Below, piece by piece: positions 53,092-61,584 of a DNA stretch of 64,000 nt. Every line of letters begins with the position of its first letter. The first letter of the stretch is position 1. This DNA comes from CALLVY01 sp937899855. GTDB taxonomy: Bacteria > Bacteroidota > Bacteroidia > Chitinophagales > Saprospiraceae. Where the stretch lies: the NCBI GenBank assembly GCA_039820405.1, contig JBCBQC010000004.1:72564-136563 (forward strand), written 5' to 3'. The notes below the pieces were generated by a model that did no database searches, had not been told where the DNA came from, and saw only the letters and a program-made list of their open reading frames with translations. A program made the translations under genes and the position numbers.

Positions 53092-54375
53092 TTATTCGCG
53101 CAGCAGTTTTAGCGTTTGGCTACCGGTAGGGGTCTGAATCTGGAGGAGGTAAAGCCCACTCGCCAGCCCTTCCAGTTCGATGGGGCCAGACCAGTGGGAA
53201 CCGTTTTTGTTCAACCGCCAGCTCCGGAGAACTCGAGCCGTAGTGGCCTGATAAAGGTGAATGCGAAAGGGCCCCCGGTACGCCCCGGAGAAGGCCAACT
53301 GGATATGGTGTTGGTTGCGGGGGCTGGGGTTAGGGGCCAGACGGATCGCGGTGAGCTCGGGCTCGGCCCCGGAAAGTGCGGTGGTTTGACAGGCTCCATC
53401 GAGGTAAGCCTTGACGGCTCCGCGGAGGACGGAAAAGGTGGGGTAGAATAGATTGCCGGGACATTCGGTACTACAGCCGTCGCGGTGGCCGGCGATCACG
53501 GGCAGGTTCCGAGCGGAGGAGTTGTGAAAAGTCGTGGCCAACGGATCGAGGTCGCGATCGCAGTTTTTCCAGGCCAGCATTTCGACCAGGCTTTCGACGG
53601 CGGCGGGCTGCGCTTCGGTGGTATTGAAATTGCCCAGCATACAGAATCCCGCCGTTCCCGAATTCCGACCGCAGAAGTGAGCCCCCTGGATGTCGTTACC
53701 CCGCCCCTCGTACACCACCCCGTTGGGGTCGATGAGCCAGTTGTAACCAATGTCATCCCAACCGTTGGTATTGACGTGAAAGTCCCAGATGCTGCGAACG
53801 ACGCCCGCCCAATCAGAGCTGGCGTTGGTACTGGCAGCGTGGTGTACGATCAGGTGGGTCACCGAGGTCGCTTGCGGATTGGGGTGGGGGGTACAATTGC
53901 CGGTAGGGCACCAATCCTCGCGTTGGCGAAAGTCGGGCGTCATACAGCGGCAGGCAGACAGCGTGGCCGAGGGGTGGACCGCCTGAGCACTGAGCTCGCT
54001 CCGGCCGGGGCTGTAGAAATGTAACTTTAGCGTTCGCAACTCCTCGGGCGCACTGCTGCGAATCTGGACCCGCGTCCAATCCGCCGCCACGAATTGCAGT
54101 TCGCTTACCAGATTTTCGCCGTGTGCGTCGCGGGGAAGGCTTTGCCAATTTTGGGTACGATCATCGTTGGCAAAACGATAGAAAAGCGATTGCTTCACCA
54201 GCGACTCCCAGGTAACCGAAAAGGCCAGAAAGGGATCGGCACGCAGCGGGATGGAGTGCCAAACGTCCAACTGATCGCCGGGAGCATCCAGAGCCAGTAC
54301 CTGGCGTTCACTTTTTTGGGCCATCAGCAGCGCACTAGCCAGCAGGAGAATCGAGCAGAGCAATTGTTTTTTCAT
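53092..54375 (-). CDS. Secreted N-acetylmuramoyl-L-alanine amidase with T9SS type A domain
   Basis: A 427-residue exported peptidoglycan amidase. A signal peptide (MKKQLLCSILLLASALLMAQ) is followed by a beta-rich N-terminal region. The amidase_2/PGRP domain (about residues 170-310) shows LIVHHAAST, GYNWLIDPNG and GHRDGCSTECPG, where His-His, His and Cys are the usual zinc ligands. The C-terminal 80 residues (AIRLAPNPSPRNQ, then LEGLASGLYLLQIQT) form a Por-type type IX sorting domain. It probably remodels the wall of the producer or of prey after secretion. Confidence 0.92.
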   Translation of the reverse strand: MKKQLLCSILLLASALLMAQKSERQVLALDAPGDQLDVWHSIPLRADPFLAFSVTWESLVKQSLFYRFANDDRTQNWQSLPRDAHGENLVSELQFVAADWTRVQIRSSAPEELRTLKLHFYSPGRSELSAQAVHPSATLSACRCMTPDFRQREDWCPTGNCTPHPNPQATSVTHLIVHHAASTNASSDWAGVVRSIWDFHVNTNGWDDIGYNWLIDPNGVVYEGRGNDIQGAHFCGRNSGTAGFCMLGNFNTTEAQPAAVESLVEMLAWKNCDRDLDPLATTFHNSSARNLPVIAGHRDGCSTECPGNLFYPTFSVLRGAVKAYLDGACQTTALSGAEPELTAIRLAPNPSPRNQHHIQLAFSGAYRGPFRIHLYQATTARVLRSWRLNKNGSHWSGPIELEGLASGLYLLQIQTPTGSQTLKLLRE

Positions 54376-54377
54376 CT

Positions 54378-54719
54378 TTACTTTTTTAGCTTTTCATTGT
54401 TCGCGTGTCGGGAGGCATCGCGAATCGACTTTTTATCCAGGTTTTTGCGCAGGGCCTCGGTCAGGTCCACTCCCGTTTGGTTGGCCAAGCAGAGGAGAAC
54501 AAAGAGGACGTCGGCCATCTCATCGGCCAAATCCTGCGGGGCACTAGCGGCCTGGGCTTCCGTTTTAAACGACTGTTCGCCGTAGAGTCGTGCCATTAAA
54601 CGAGCAACTTCCCCGACTTCTTCGGTGAGAATGGCCGTATTGGTGAGCTCGTTGTAATAACGGATACCAATCGTATTGATCCATTGGTCTACCATGCTTT
54701 GGGCTTCTTGTAAGGTCAT
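54378..54719 (-). CDS. MazG-like nucleotide pyrophosphohydrolase
   Basis: A 113-residue cytoplasmic NTP pyrophosphohydrolase of the MazG-like helical family. The metal-binding acidic motifs are EEVGEVARLMARLYGE and DLADEMADVLFVLLCLAN (ExxE and ExxD pattern). It is a single domain rather than the double MazG of E. coli. It cleans non-canonical nucleotides or alarmone-like substrates in relatives. The start codon lies in a short octamer repeat just after dtd. Confidence 0.9.
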   Translation of the reverse strand: MTLQEAQSMVDQWINTIGIRYYNELTNTAILTEEVGEVARLMARLYGEQSFKTEAQAASAPQDLADEMADVLFVLLCLANQTGVDLTEALRKNLDKKSIRDASRHANNEKLKK

Positions 54720-54749
54720 TCTTTTATTCTTTTATTCTTTTATTCTTTT
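54718..54749. repeat. Octamer tandem repeat spanning the dtd-mazG junction
   Basis: Four perfect copies of ATTCTTTT (AAAAGAAT on minus). On the minus strand the dtd TAA stop lies at the first copies and the MazG-like ATG (54719-54717) at the last. Change in copy number would alter only the 20-base gap between the two genes. Confidence 0.9.
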
Positions 54750-55192
54750 TGTTTGGAGTCGATCCAGATCGTCACCGGACCGTCGTTGAGCAAACGTACT
54801 TTCATATCGGCACCAAATTCACCAGTGCCCACCTTTAAACCCGTCGTTTTCCGCAATTGTTGGACAAAAGCTTCGTAGAGCGGAATGGCAATATCCGGTT
54901 TGGCGGCGCGGATGTAAGATGGGCGATTGCCCTTTTTGGTACTGGCGTGTAAGGTAAACTGACTGATGACCAGCAGTGCTCCGCCAACCTCCATTATCGA
55001 GCGGTTCATTACCCCCGCCTCATCCGCAAAAATACGGAGCTTACTGATTTTGTTGCACAGCCATTCGATGTCGTTGGTATCGTCGGCGGCTTCGATACCG
55101 AGTAGCAGGAGCATTCCCGTTTCGATTTCCGACTTGACGACCCCTTCAATGGTGACGGAGGCTTGACTTACTCGTTGGATCAATACGCGCAT
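54740..55192 (-). CDS. dtd: D-aminoacyl-tRNA deacylase
   Basis: Removes D-amino acids or glycine from mischarged tRNA. The 150-residue protein starts MRVLIQRVSQASVTIEG, has the SQFTLHAST motif that contains the Ser-Gln-x-Thr pocket and the GPVTIWIDS segment with the cross-subunit Gly-Pro dipeptide. Length and motifs are normal for the DTD1 class. Confidence 0.97.
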   Translation of the reverse strand: MRVLIQRVSQASVTIEGVVKSEIETGMLLLLGIEAADDTNDIEWLCNKISKLRIFADEAGVMNRSIMEVGGALLVISQFTLHASTKKGNRPSYIRAAKPDIAIPLYEAFVQQLRKTTGLKVGTGEFGADMKVRLLNDGPVTIWIDSKQKE

Positions 55193-55232
55193 TGGATTGT
55201 TACTTAATTGAGAGGCGAAGATACGCAGGCGC

Positions 55233-55907
55233 TTAGAAAAGGGTGGGCGGTTCGACTACTTTTTGGTGGAGGGTGGCCGAGTCATTGGCCACCGAATTGA
55301 GCTGGGTAGAGACGCGGTAGTATTCGAGGTGGCCGGGGGATGGGGGATGGAGTTGGGCCAGATGTGCCTCCAGTGGCAGGTCAGTAAGCCAACGACGGCG
55401 TGCTGCCGGCTCCAGTAGCATGACCGGCATGCGGTGGTGCAGGGGTCGGACCTCTTCGTTGGCCTCGGTGGTGATGATGGAAAAAGTATCCATCCGGTGC
55501 TGGCCATCGGTCCAGCGGTCCCAAATGCCAGCAAAGGTGAAGAGCCCGCGGTCTTTGCGGAGGATGCGGTGGGGAATCTTTTGACCGGCACTGCCTCGCC
55601 ATTCGTAGAAGCTATCGGCCAGCACCAGACAGCGACGTTGGCGGATGGGCTGCCGAAAAGAGGCCTTGGTAGCGATCGTTTCGCTACGTGCATTGATGAG
55701 CTTTCCCGCGTTTTTTCCCTCCTTCGACCAGTGCGGAACCAAACCCCAGTTGAGCTGTTGCAATTGGCGAGGTGCCTCGTTGGTAATTACGTAGGCAGCT
55801 TGGGTAGGGGCAATGTTAAAGCGCAATTCCAGCGGATTGGGATGATCGACTCCGAGCTGTTCCTTGATATCTCGGCGAGAAGTCGCCAAAGAAAAGCGTC
55901 CACACAT
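55233..55907 (-). CDS. SOS response-associated peptidase (SRAP, YedK/HMCES-like)
   Basis: Forms a DNA-protein crosslink with abasic sites in single-stranded DNA to shield them. The 224-residue protein keeps all active-site residues: Cys2 in MCGRFSLA, Asn in INARSET, Glu in DSFYEWRG and His in HHRMPVML. The name is historical; protease activity is used only to remove the initiator Met. It is the last minus-strand gene before the DnaA-box-rich spacer. It is most likely chromosomal YedK. Confidence 0.94.
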   Translation of the reverse strand: MCGRFSLATSRRDIKEQLGVDHPNPLELRFNIAPTQAAYVITNEAPRQLQQLNWGLVPHWSKEGKNAGKLINARSETIATKASFRQPIRQRRCLVLADSFYEWRGSAGQKIPHRILRKDRGLFTFAGIWDRWTDGQHRMDTFSIITTEANEEVRPLHHRMPVMLLEPAARRRWLTDLPLEAHLAQLHPPSPGHLEYYRVSTQLNSVANDSATLHQKVVEPPTLF

Positions 55908-56487
55908 AAGAAAGGGCTTGATTTTACAATGGTGTGATTCAATAAGATAAGGAATAAATTAACTTTCAACAGCTCGAAATTTGACCTATTCGTAAAGAAC
56001 TCATAATGAAGCGTTTAAGTTTTGGAGTTTTCCACATCAAATGTGGAATAAGACGTGAAAAAGGGGTGGGTTTTTCCACAGCCACTAAGAAGTAAAATAT
56101 CACTCATATGAGTAATCTTGCTTTAAAGCCAAAAATGTGGATTTCCCCCTCACTTATCGACAGGCAAAAGGAAAAAGTGGCGGGATGACGAGCAAGTTTT
56201 TATTCCGTGGACAAGTTCTCCACCGTTTGTGAATAAATCGCTAAGTAATTGAAAATGAATTTACTGGATTGTTGGTAAGCCTGTTGGTAAACATCGGTCA
56301 AATCTTAGGATTGATTTGGACAAAGAATGGCGATAAATTTTATCTACAAACTAACAGCCCTAATGATGAGGGGCTTTAAGAATTTAATTTAAAATAGTTA
56401 TTAATAGACATTAGTGGAAAAGTGGAGAACGGAGCGAATGGGGGGAGACTAATTTTGTAAGGCAAATTGTAGCAAATAAATGGCAGT
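55908..56487. other. Candidate oriC, left part: DnaA-box cluster
   Basis: A 580-bp AT-rich gap without genes. DnaA-box-like 9-mers: TTTTCCACA at 56028-56036 and 56072-56080, TTATCGACA at 56154-56162 (one mismatch to TTATCCACA), and the reverse of TTATTCACA at 56228-56236. TTCCACAT-caa-ATGTGGAA (56030-56048) is a palindrome. TGTTGGTAA occurs at 56270 and 56282. No RNA gene and no plausible coding frame were seen. Together with 57610-58054 it is a likely replication origin flanking ctaA. Confidence 0.55.
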
Positions 56488-57609
56488 ATGGAAAACGACG
56501 TTTTAATTGAGCAAAGTCTGGCGGTTGCGCCCCGCAACATTCAGGGAGTGGCGCGACCGGTGCGAATCTGGTTGTACATTGGTTTGGTGATGGTCTTTTT
56601 TCAGGTCGTCATCGGTGGGGTTACCCGCTTGACAGATTCGGGACTGTCGATCACCGAGTGGGCGGTCATTCAGGGCACTCTTCCCCCGCTCAATCACGCT
56701 GAGTGGTTGGATGCTTTTGAGCAGTACAAGATCGCCGCCAAAAAGCAATACGAAAGCTTGCACGCGGACATGACGCTTTCCGAGTTTAAGGTGATTTATT
56801 TCTGGGAGTACTTCCACCGACTCTGGGCCCGCCTGATGGGTTTTGTTTTCGTTTTCCCCTTCCTCTTCTTCTTGTGGAAAAAATGGATGCCCAGCTGGTT
56901 ACTTCGCCGGCTTGGCGTCGTCATACTCCTGGCGATGGTGGCGGCCACGGCGGGTTGGGTCATGGTGAAGAGTGGGCTCAACAATGACCAGCGAACCTGG
57001 GTCAGTGCCTACAAACTCATTACCCACCTGGGAATTGCCACTACGCTTTTTGCCTACTTATTCTGGACCTGTCTGAAAGCGGGTGCGACGCCTCGCGGGC
57101 GCGATGGACGCCACCAATACCTGCGCCGCTTTGCTTGGGGGCTTACCGTACTTTTGGTCGTTCAGATCCTCTTTGGAGGCTTAATGGCGGGAATGCGTGC
57201 CGGCTTGCTGCATCCTTACTGGCCGGCTTTTGTGGAGGGAGAGCGCTTGTGGTACGCCTTGGGGCAAACCGATCAGGCGGACTTAGCGGGCGTGGTCAAC
57301 TACGAACGGGCGGTATTCGTTAAGGCGGTGGTCCAGGTGGTGCACCGGGCCTTGGCCTATCTGCTTACCGGCCTGGTCATTTGGCTGGTGGTGCGGGCCA
57401 AACGACGGGATATTTCCCCACTACTCAACCGCGGTCTAAACCTGTTGATAATCCTGTTGGTAACTCAATTTACCCTAGGTGTTTTGACAGTTATCAACAG
57501 TTTTGGTAGTATTCCCGTGACTTACGGCACCCTTCACCAAGGGGTGGCTCTATTGCTACTAGCGGCCCTCTTATTTGTCAACTTCCAGTTGCGACCCGTG
57601 CGTAATTAA
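56488..57609 (+). CDS. ctaA: Heme A synthase (COX15/CtaA)
   Basis: Oxidises the methyl group of heme O to formyl, giving heme A for cytochrome oxidase. The 373-residue integral membrane protein has eight helices; the four conserved heme-coordinating histidines are present in EYFHRLWAR, ITHLGIATT, VVHRALAYL and TLHQGVALL. The early GGVTRLTDSGLSITEW motif is typical of the type 1 alphaproteobacterial/mitochondrial COX15 group. It sits alone between two origin-like spacers. Confidence 0.94.
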   Translation: MENDVLIEQSLAVAPRNIQGVARPVRIWLYIGLVMVFFQVVIGGVTRLTDSGLSITEWAVIQGTLPPLNHAEWLDAFEQYKIAAKKQYESLHADMTLSEFKVIYFWEYFHRLWARLMGFVFVFPFLFFLWKKWMPSWLLRRLGVVILLAMVAATAGWVMVKSGLNNDQRTWVSAYKLITHLGIATTLFAYLFWTCLKAGATPRGRDGRHQYLRRFAWGLTVLLVVQILFGGLMAGMRAGLLHPYWPAFVEGERLWYALGQTDQADLAGVVNYERAVFVKAVVQVVHRALAYLLTGLVIWLVVRAKRRDISPLLNRGLNLLIILLVTQFTLGVLTVINSFGSIPVTYGTLHQGVALLLLAALLFVNFQLRPVRN

Positions 57610-58054
57610 CATGACCTGTTGGTAATGTGGATAAAGTGGGACCGACTCCATTGAGCGTAAATATTTCTACTTTTTTCCTTGTAAAGTTTTGATTATCATT
57701 TTTTTATGTATATTATAAACCATCTAATTAGGTACCAGGTTCTCTTTGTTTATTTCAATATTTTTTAATCCTTCGAAGTTATCCACAGTCTCTCTACGCA
57801 TGAGGTTGCGCCATCCTATCATTTGTTTCCACTCTCAGCAGGTATTCGTTTCCCGATCGCTGGGGGTCCGTGGTCATTAAATTGTGGAAAAAGTGGTGAA
57901 TTGTGGAAAATGAATTTGACTGTGGAAAACTACCGTATCTAACACCGCGTTGGGCGAAATCCGAAATAAAAAGAGGGGTAGGATATGGATTAGTTGGACT
58001 AACCAATTATTAAGGTTATTTTTGCAGCAATTTCTGATAACATTCCAAGACAAA
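57610..58054. other. Candidate oriC, right part: DnaA boxes and AT-rich tract
   Basis: A 445-bp gap with no gene of its own. It holds two perfect DnaA boxes: TTATCCACA reversed at 57626-57634, directly after a TGTTGGTAA at 57617, and forward at 57779-57787. Three TTTTCCACA boxes (reverse) start at 57883, 57902 and 57921, exactly 19 bases apart. Between them, about 57655-57770, is a very AT-rich stretch with long T runs, a good candidate for strand opening. Confidence 0.6.
57994..58024 (+). promoter_or_regulatory. Promoter for the 58055 hydrolase gene
   Basis: TTGG at 57994-57997 (with G before it), a 19-base spacer and TATTTTTG at 58017-58024, close to the phylum consensus; the ATG is at 58055. 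Confidence 0.6.
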
Positions 58055-58819
58055 ATGGATTACCCGATCAAGGAAGATGATTCCTATAGATACGTTGAAA
58101 CTGGTGGAGAAGGAGAGGTGCTGCTACTGCTACACGGACTCTTTGGTGCCCTAAGTAATTTCGAAGGAATCATTACCGACTTTTCACCACGCTACAATGT
58201 GGTGGTTCCCATGCTACCCATTTTTGATCTTCCCATTCGCAAAGTATCGGTCTCCGGCTTGGTCGATCACGTCGGCGATTTCGTACGCTTCAAGGGTTAC
58301 GACAAAGTTCACGTGCTGGGGAATTCACTGGGTGGGCACATTTCCATTTTGTTTGCCCTGGCCAATCCTGAGTTCATCCGTTCGGTCACCCTCACCGGGA
58401 GTTCGGGCTTGTTTGAAAATTCTTTGGGTTCGACCTTTCCGAAGCGTGGCGATTACGACTTCATCAAAAAGAAGACGGAGGATGTTTTTTACGATCCTAA
58501 GGTAGCTACCAAGGAGTTGGTGGATGACGTTTATAACATCGTTAATGATCGTAATAAAGCGATACGTATCATTGCTACCGCCAAGTCTGCAATTCGACAC
58601 AATCTGAGTGACAAGTTGCACTTACTCAAGGTACCGACCTTGCTGGTATGGGGAAAAGAAGATTCGGTGACGCCGCTTTTTGTGGGGGAGAAGTTTAACG
58701 AACTGATCGAGCATTCCCGCTTGGTCGTCATCCCCGAAAGCGGTCACGCTCCAATGATGGAACATCAGGAAAAATTTAACCACGTCCTTCAAGAATTCCT
58801 TGGCGGCATTAAGGGTTAA
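58055..58819 (+). CDS. Alpha/beta hydrolase
   Basis: From the ATG at 58055 (MDYPIKEDDSYRYV) it has 254 residues. The fold is complete: LLLLHGLFGALSN oxyanion loop, GNSLGGHIS nucleophile elbow (Ser about residue 95), acid in VWGKEDSVTP and His in ESGHAPMMEHQ. Members with this pattern include MhpC/MenH-like C-C hydrolases and esterases; the substrate is unknown. The open frame extends upstream into the origin-like spacer, but the promoter position supports this start. A terminator follows. Confidence 0.88.
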   Translation: MDYPIKEDDSYRYVETGGEGEVLLLLHGLFGALSNFEGIITDFSPRYNVVVPMLPIFDLPIRKVSVSGLVDHVGDFVRFKGYDKVHVLGNSLGGHISILFALANPEFIRSVTLTGSSGLFENSLGSTFPKRGDYDFIKKKTEDVFYDPKVATKELVDDVYNIVNDRNKAIRIIATAKSAIRHNLSDKLHLLKVPTLLVWGKEDSVTPLFVGEKFNELIEHSRLVVIPESGHAPMMEHQEKFNHVLQEFLGGIKG

Positions 58820-58821
58820 AA

Positions 58822-58856
58822 AAAAGCCCCTCCGCGCTCAGCGGAGGGGCTTTTTT
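58822..58856. terminator. Strong bidirectional terminator
   Basis: Stem GCCCCTCCGC (58826-58835) and GCGGAGGGGC (58841-58850) with a 5-base loop, A run on the left and T run on the right. It serves the hydrolase and the converging M1 peptidase. Confidence 0.93.
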
Positions 58857-58863
58857 CGTAGCA

Positions 58864-61227
58864 TCAGTTGGTACCCGATTTCTGGCTTTTTTCTTTGGCA
58901 CGTTGGTCGCGTTGCATGGGGTTTTCCCCATTGCCATAGTAGCTGCGTTGCTTGTAAAGCTGGAAGCGGTTGAGCGTTTGCTGTTGGGGATAGTGGTTGT
59001 TGCTCACATCTACATCCGCCGTTTCGAGGAAGGGATCCAGCGTGATGGAAGTCACCTCTTTTTGACGAGCAAAAATCTTGGTCACCCGTTCGTGATCTTT
59101 ACGCCAGATTTCCGCGGGGATGTAAACGAGTTCTTTGCTGTCGTCGGCATAGGTAAATTGGATAATGATGGGCATCACCATGCCACCGATGTTTTTAAAG
59201 CTGATTTCGTAGAAATTGCTACCCGCCAGTACGATTTCGCGTTCTTCTTCACTGAGCGCACCAATGTACTTGTTGTAATCCTCCTCATCGAGAACCGTGG
59301 CTTTGAACGGATCGTACTCCGTATAAAAATCACGAAGGGAGGTATCGATCTCATCCTGAGTTTGGGTGATGCTTTCTTGATTGCGGATGGCGCTGATATT
59401 TTTGGGTGCTTTCGCTTCTTCGGCTTTTTTGGCGGTAAACTCTACCGCTGGGTCCTGCGTATCAACCCGGTACCAATTGACTTCTTCCAGGGCGATGTCG
59501 ACGTGGTCCGTCGTGTAGAACCAGCCTCGCCAAAACCAATCCAGATCAACTGCCGAGGCATCTTCCATGGTGCGGAAGAAGTCGGCGGGGGAGGGATGCT
59601 TGAACATCCAGCGTTGGCTGTATTCTTTAAAAGCGTAATCGAAGAGTTCACGACCCATGATGGTTTCGCGTAGAATGTTGAGTCCCGCAGCGGGTTTGCC
59701 GTAGGCATTGTTGCCAAATTGATAGATCGACTCCGAATTGGTCATGATGGGAACGATAAAATCCTTATCGCCACCCATGTAGTCGACGATCTTATTGGCA
59801 GGGCCACGACGGGAGGGGTAATCCCTTTCCCACTGTTGCTCGGTGAGGTATTGCAAGAAAGTATTGAGGCCTTCGTCCATCCAGGTCCACTGGCGCTCGT
59901 CCGAGTTGACGATCATGGGGAAGTAGTTGTGTCCCACTTCGTGAATGATGACGCCGATCATCCCGTACTTCGTTCGAGCGGAATAGGTACCATCTTTTTC
60001 TGGGCGACCAAAATTAAAGCAAATCATGGGATACTCCATTCCAATCCGATCGGCGTGGATGGACCAGGCTACCGGGTAGGGGTAATCGAAAGTGTAGTGC
60101 GAGTACCATTTGAGGGTGTGGGCGACGGCCTTGGTAGAGTAGCGTTCCCACAGGGGGTTACCTTCCTTGGGATACATCGACATGGCCATCACGATCCGTC
60201 CATCCGATTGGGGTACGCCCATGGCATCCCAGATAAATTTGCGGGAGCTGGCGAAGGCAAAATCTCGGACATTGTCGGCTTTAAAGGTCCAGGTTTGTTG
60301 GCGGTTGGATTTTTCCTGTTCCCGGGCAATGGCCTCCTCTTGGGTGGCAATGATAACGGGCTCCGTAGCTTTCTGAGCGGCCTCAAAACGTTTGATCTGT
60401 TTGTTGTTCAGTACATCCCGGGGATTCTGTAGGGTCCCGGTAGCGGCCACCAGGTGGTCATCGGGCACGGTGATATTGACCTCATAATCGCCAAAGGGTA
60501 GGGTAAATTCACCACGACCAAGAAACTGTTTATTTTGCCAGCCCTCCACATCGTTGTATACACACATTCGGGGGAAGAACTGAGCAATGGTATAGAGGTA
60601 GTTATCATCCTCGGCAAAGTACTCGTAGCCCGACCGGCCACCGTACTTCATCCGGTCCTGGATGTTGTATTCCCAGGAAACCTTAAAGGAAAAGGACTGA
60701 CCCGAAACCAGATCGGTAGGTAAATCTACCCGCATCATGGTTTTATTGATGGTAAAGGGGAGTTGTTTTCCCGAAGTTTCCGTGACACCACTGATTTTAA
60801 AGCCGCCGTCAAAATTATTTTCCAAGCCTTTGAGGGTCCAAAAACTGATGTCCTCATTAATTTCTTGGGTATTGATCTTGTAAGTATCCGATTCTTTCGC
60901 TCGGCGATTTTGGTCCAGCTGTAGCCAGAGGTAGCCCAGCGGATCGGGTGAATTATTATGATAGGTAATGGTCTCTTCCCCGCTAATAATCTGCGTCTTG
61001 TCATCGAGGACAATATCAATTTTATAATCAGCTTGCTGTTGCCAATAGGCATTACCGGGTGCACCGGCAGCGTTGCGGAAGGCATTGGGGGTAGGAAGTT
61101 CTTGCCCCAGCTGGCGAAATTTGTTTTGATTGGTATTCTCTTGCGTCCAGCTAGTGCCAGGAAGTAGCAATAAGAGTGAGCAAAAAATCCACCAGTTGGC
61201 CGTGGCGGACTTGAATTGATTCGTCAT
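58864..61227 (-). CDS. M1-family zinc aminopeptidase, secreted
   Basis: From the ATG at 61227 (MTNQFKSATANWW) it has 787 residues with a signal peptide ending near GTSWTQ. The beta-sandwich N-terminal domain is followed by the catalytic domain with HEVGH and, 18 residues later, the third zinc ligand Glu in WMDEGLN; a usual substrate-recognition element, GAMEN, is not evident. A long C-terminal part has no sorting domain that I can see. It probably trims peptides in the periplasm or outside. The open frame extends 25 codons upstream without a signal. Confidence 0.9.
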   Translation of the reverse strand: MTNQFKSATANWWIFCSLLLLLPGTSWTQENTNQNKFRQLGQELPTPNAFRNAAGAPGNAYWQQQADYKIDIVLDDKTQIISGEETITYHNNSPDPLGYLWLQLDQNRRAKESDTYKINTQEINEDISFWTLKGLENNFDGGFKISGVTETSGKQLPFTINKTMMRVDLPTDLVSGQSFSFKVSWEYNIQDRMKYGGRSGYEYFAEDDNYLYTIAQFFPRMCVYNDVEGWQNKQFLGRGEFTLPFGDYEVNITVPDDHLVAATGTLQNPRDVLNNKQIKRFEAAQKATEPVIIATQEEAIAREQEKSNRQQTWTFKADNVRDFAFASSRKFIWDAMGVPQSDGRIVMAMSMYPKEGNPLWERYSTKAVAHTLKWYSHYTFDYPYPVAWSIHADRIGMEYPMICFNFGRPEKDGTYSARTKYGMIGVIIHEVGHNYFPMIVNSDERQWTWMDEGLNTFLQYLTEQQWERDYPSRRGPANKIVDYMGGDKDFIVPIMTNSESIYQFGNNAYGKPAAGLNILRETIMGRELFDYAFKEYSQRWMFKHPSPADFFRTMEDASAVDLDWFWRGWFYTTDHVDIALEEVNWYRVDTQDPAVEFTAKKAEEAKAPKNISAIRNQESITQTQDEIDTSLRDFYTEYDPFKATVLDEEDYNKYIGALSEEEREIVLAGSNFYEISFKNIGGMVMPIIIQFTYADDSKELVYIPAEIWRKDHERVTKIFARQKEVTSITLDPFLETADVDVSNNHYPQQQTLNRFQLYKQRSYYGNGENPMQRDQRAKEKSQKSGTN

Positions 61228-61479
61228 TTTCCTTTTTTGATGTGAGACAATAGAATTCAGAAGATTAAAGCGCGTAAAGATAATAAAATAGTGTTGGGCC
61301 AATTGACCGAAAGACTACTAGAGTAACCATTTTCGTGGATTTTGGTTGAACCCAAATTGGATTGGAAATTAGGTGGGAAGCCCTTATTCGGTGGGATTTA
61401 GAAAGGCACGGGGGAGTGCCCTTGGGGTAGTAAATTGAACTTGTGAAAAGGGGGAGTATGTGATTGATCCTGCACAGGC

Positions 61480-61503
61480 CTAATGTTCCACGTGGAACAT
61501 TAG
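61480..61503. other. parS-like palindrome 1
   Basis: A perfect 24-bp palindrome centred on TGTTCCACGTGGAACA (61484-61499). It fits the general ParB-binding consensus TGTTNCACGTGNAACA. It lies in the spacer between thrC and the peptidase gene. Confidence 0.85.
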
Positions 61504-61527
61504 CTACTTATAATCTAACTCCTTCTA

Positions 61528-61547
61528 AATGTTTCACGTGGAACATT
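61528..61547. other. parS-like site 2
   Basis: TGTTTCACGTGGAACA (61530-61545) within a nearly palindromic AAATGTTTCACGTGGAACAT context, 46 bases from site 1. One asymmetric pair; matches the ParB consensus. Confidence 0.85.
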
Positions 61548-61584
61548 TAATAGCTGGAGAGCAAGCAAGCCCCCCAGGAGCAGT

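Noticed and set aside
57443..57499. TGTTGATAA/TGTTGGTAA motifs inside ctaA as further DnaA boxes
   Set aside because: TGTTGATAA also occurs in other coding genes of the window (for example in gldE and the sigma gene), so these alone are weak evidence.
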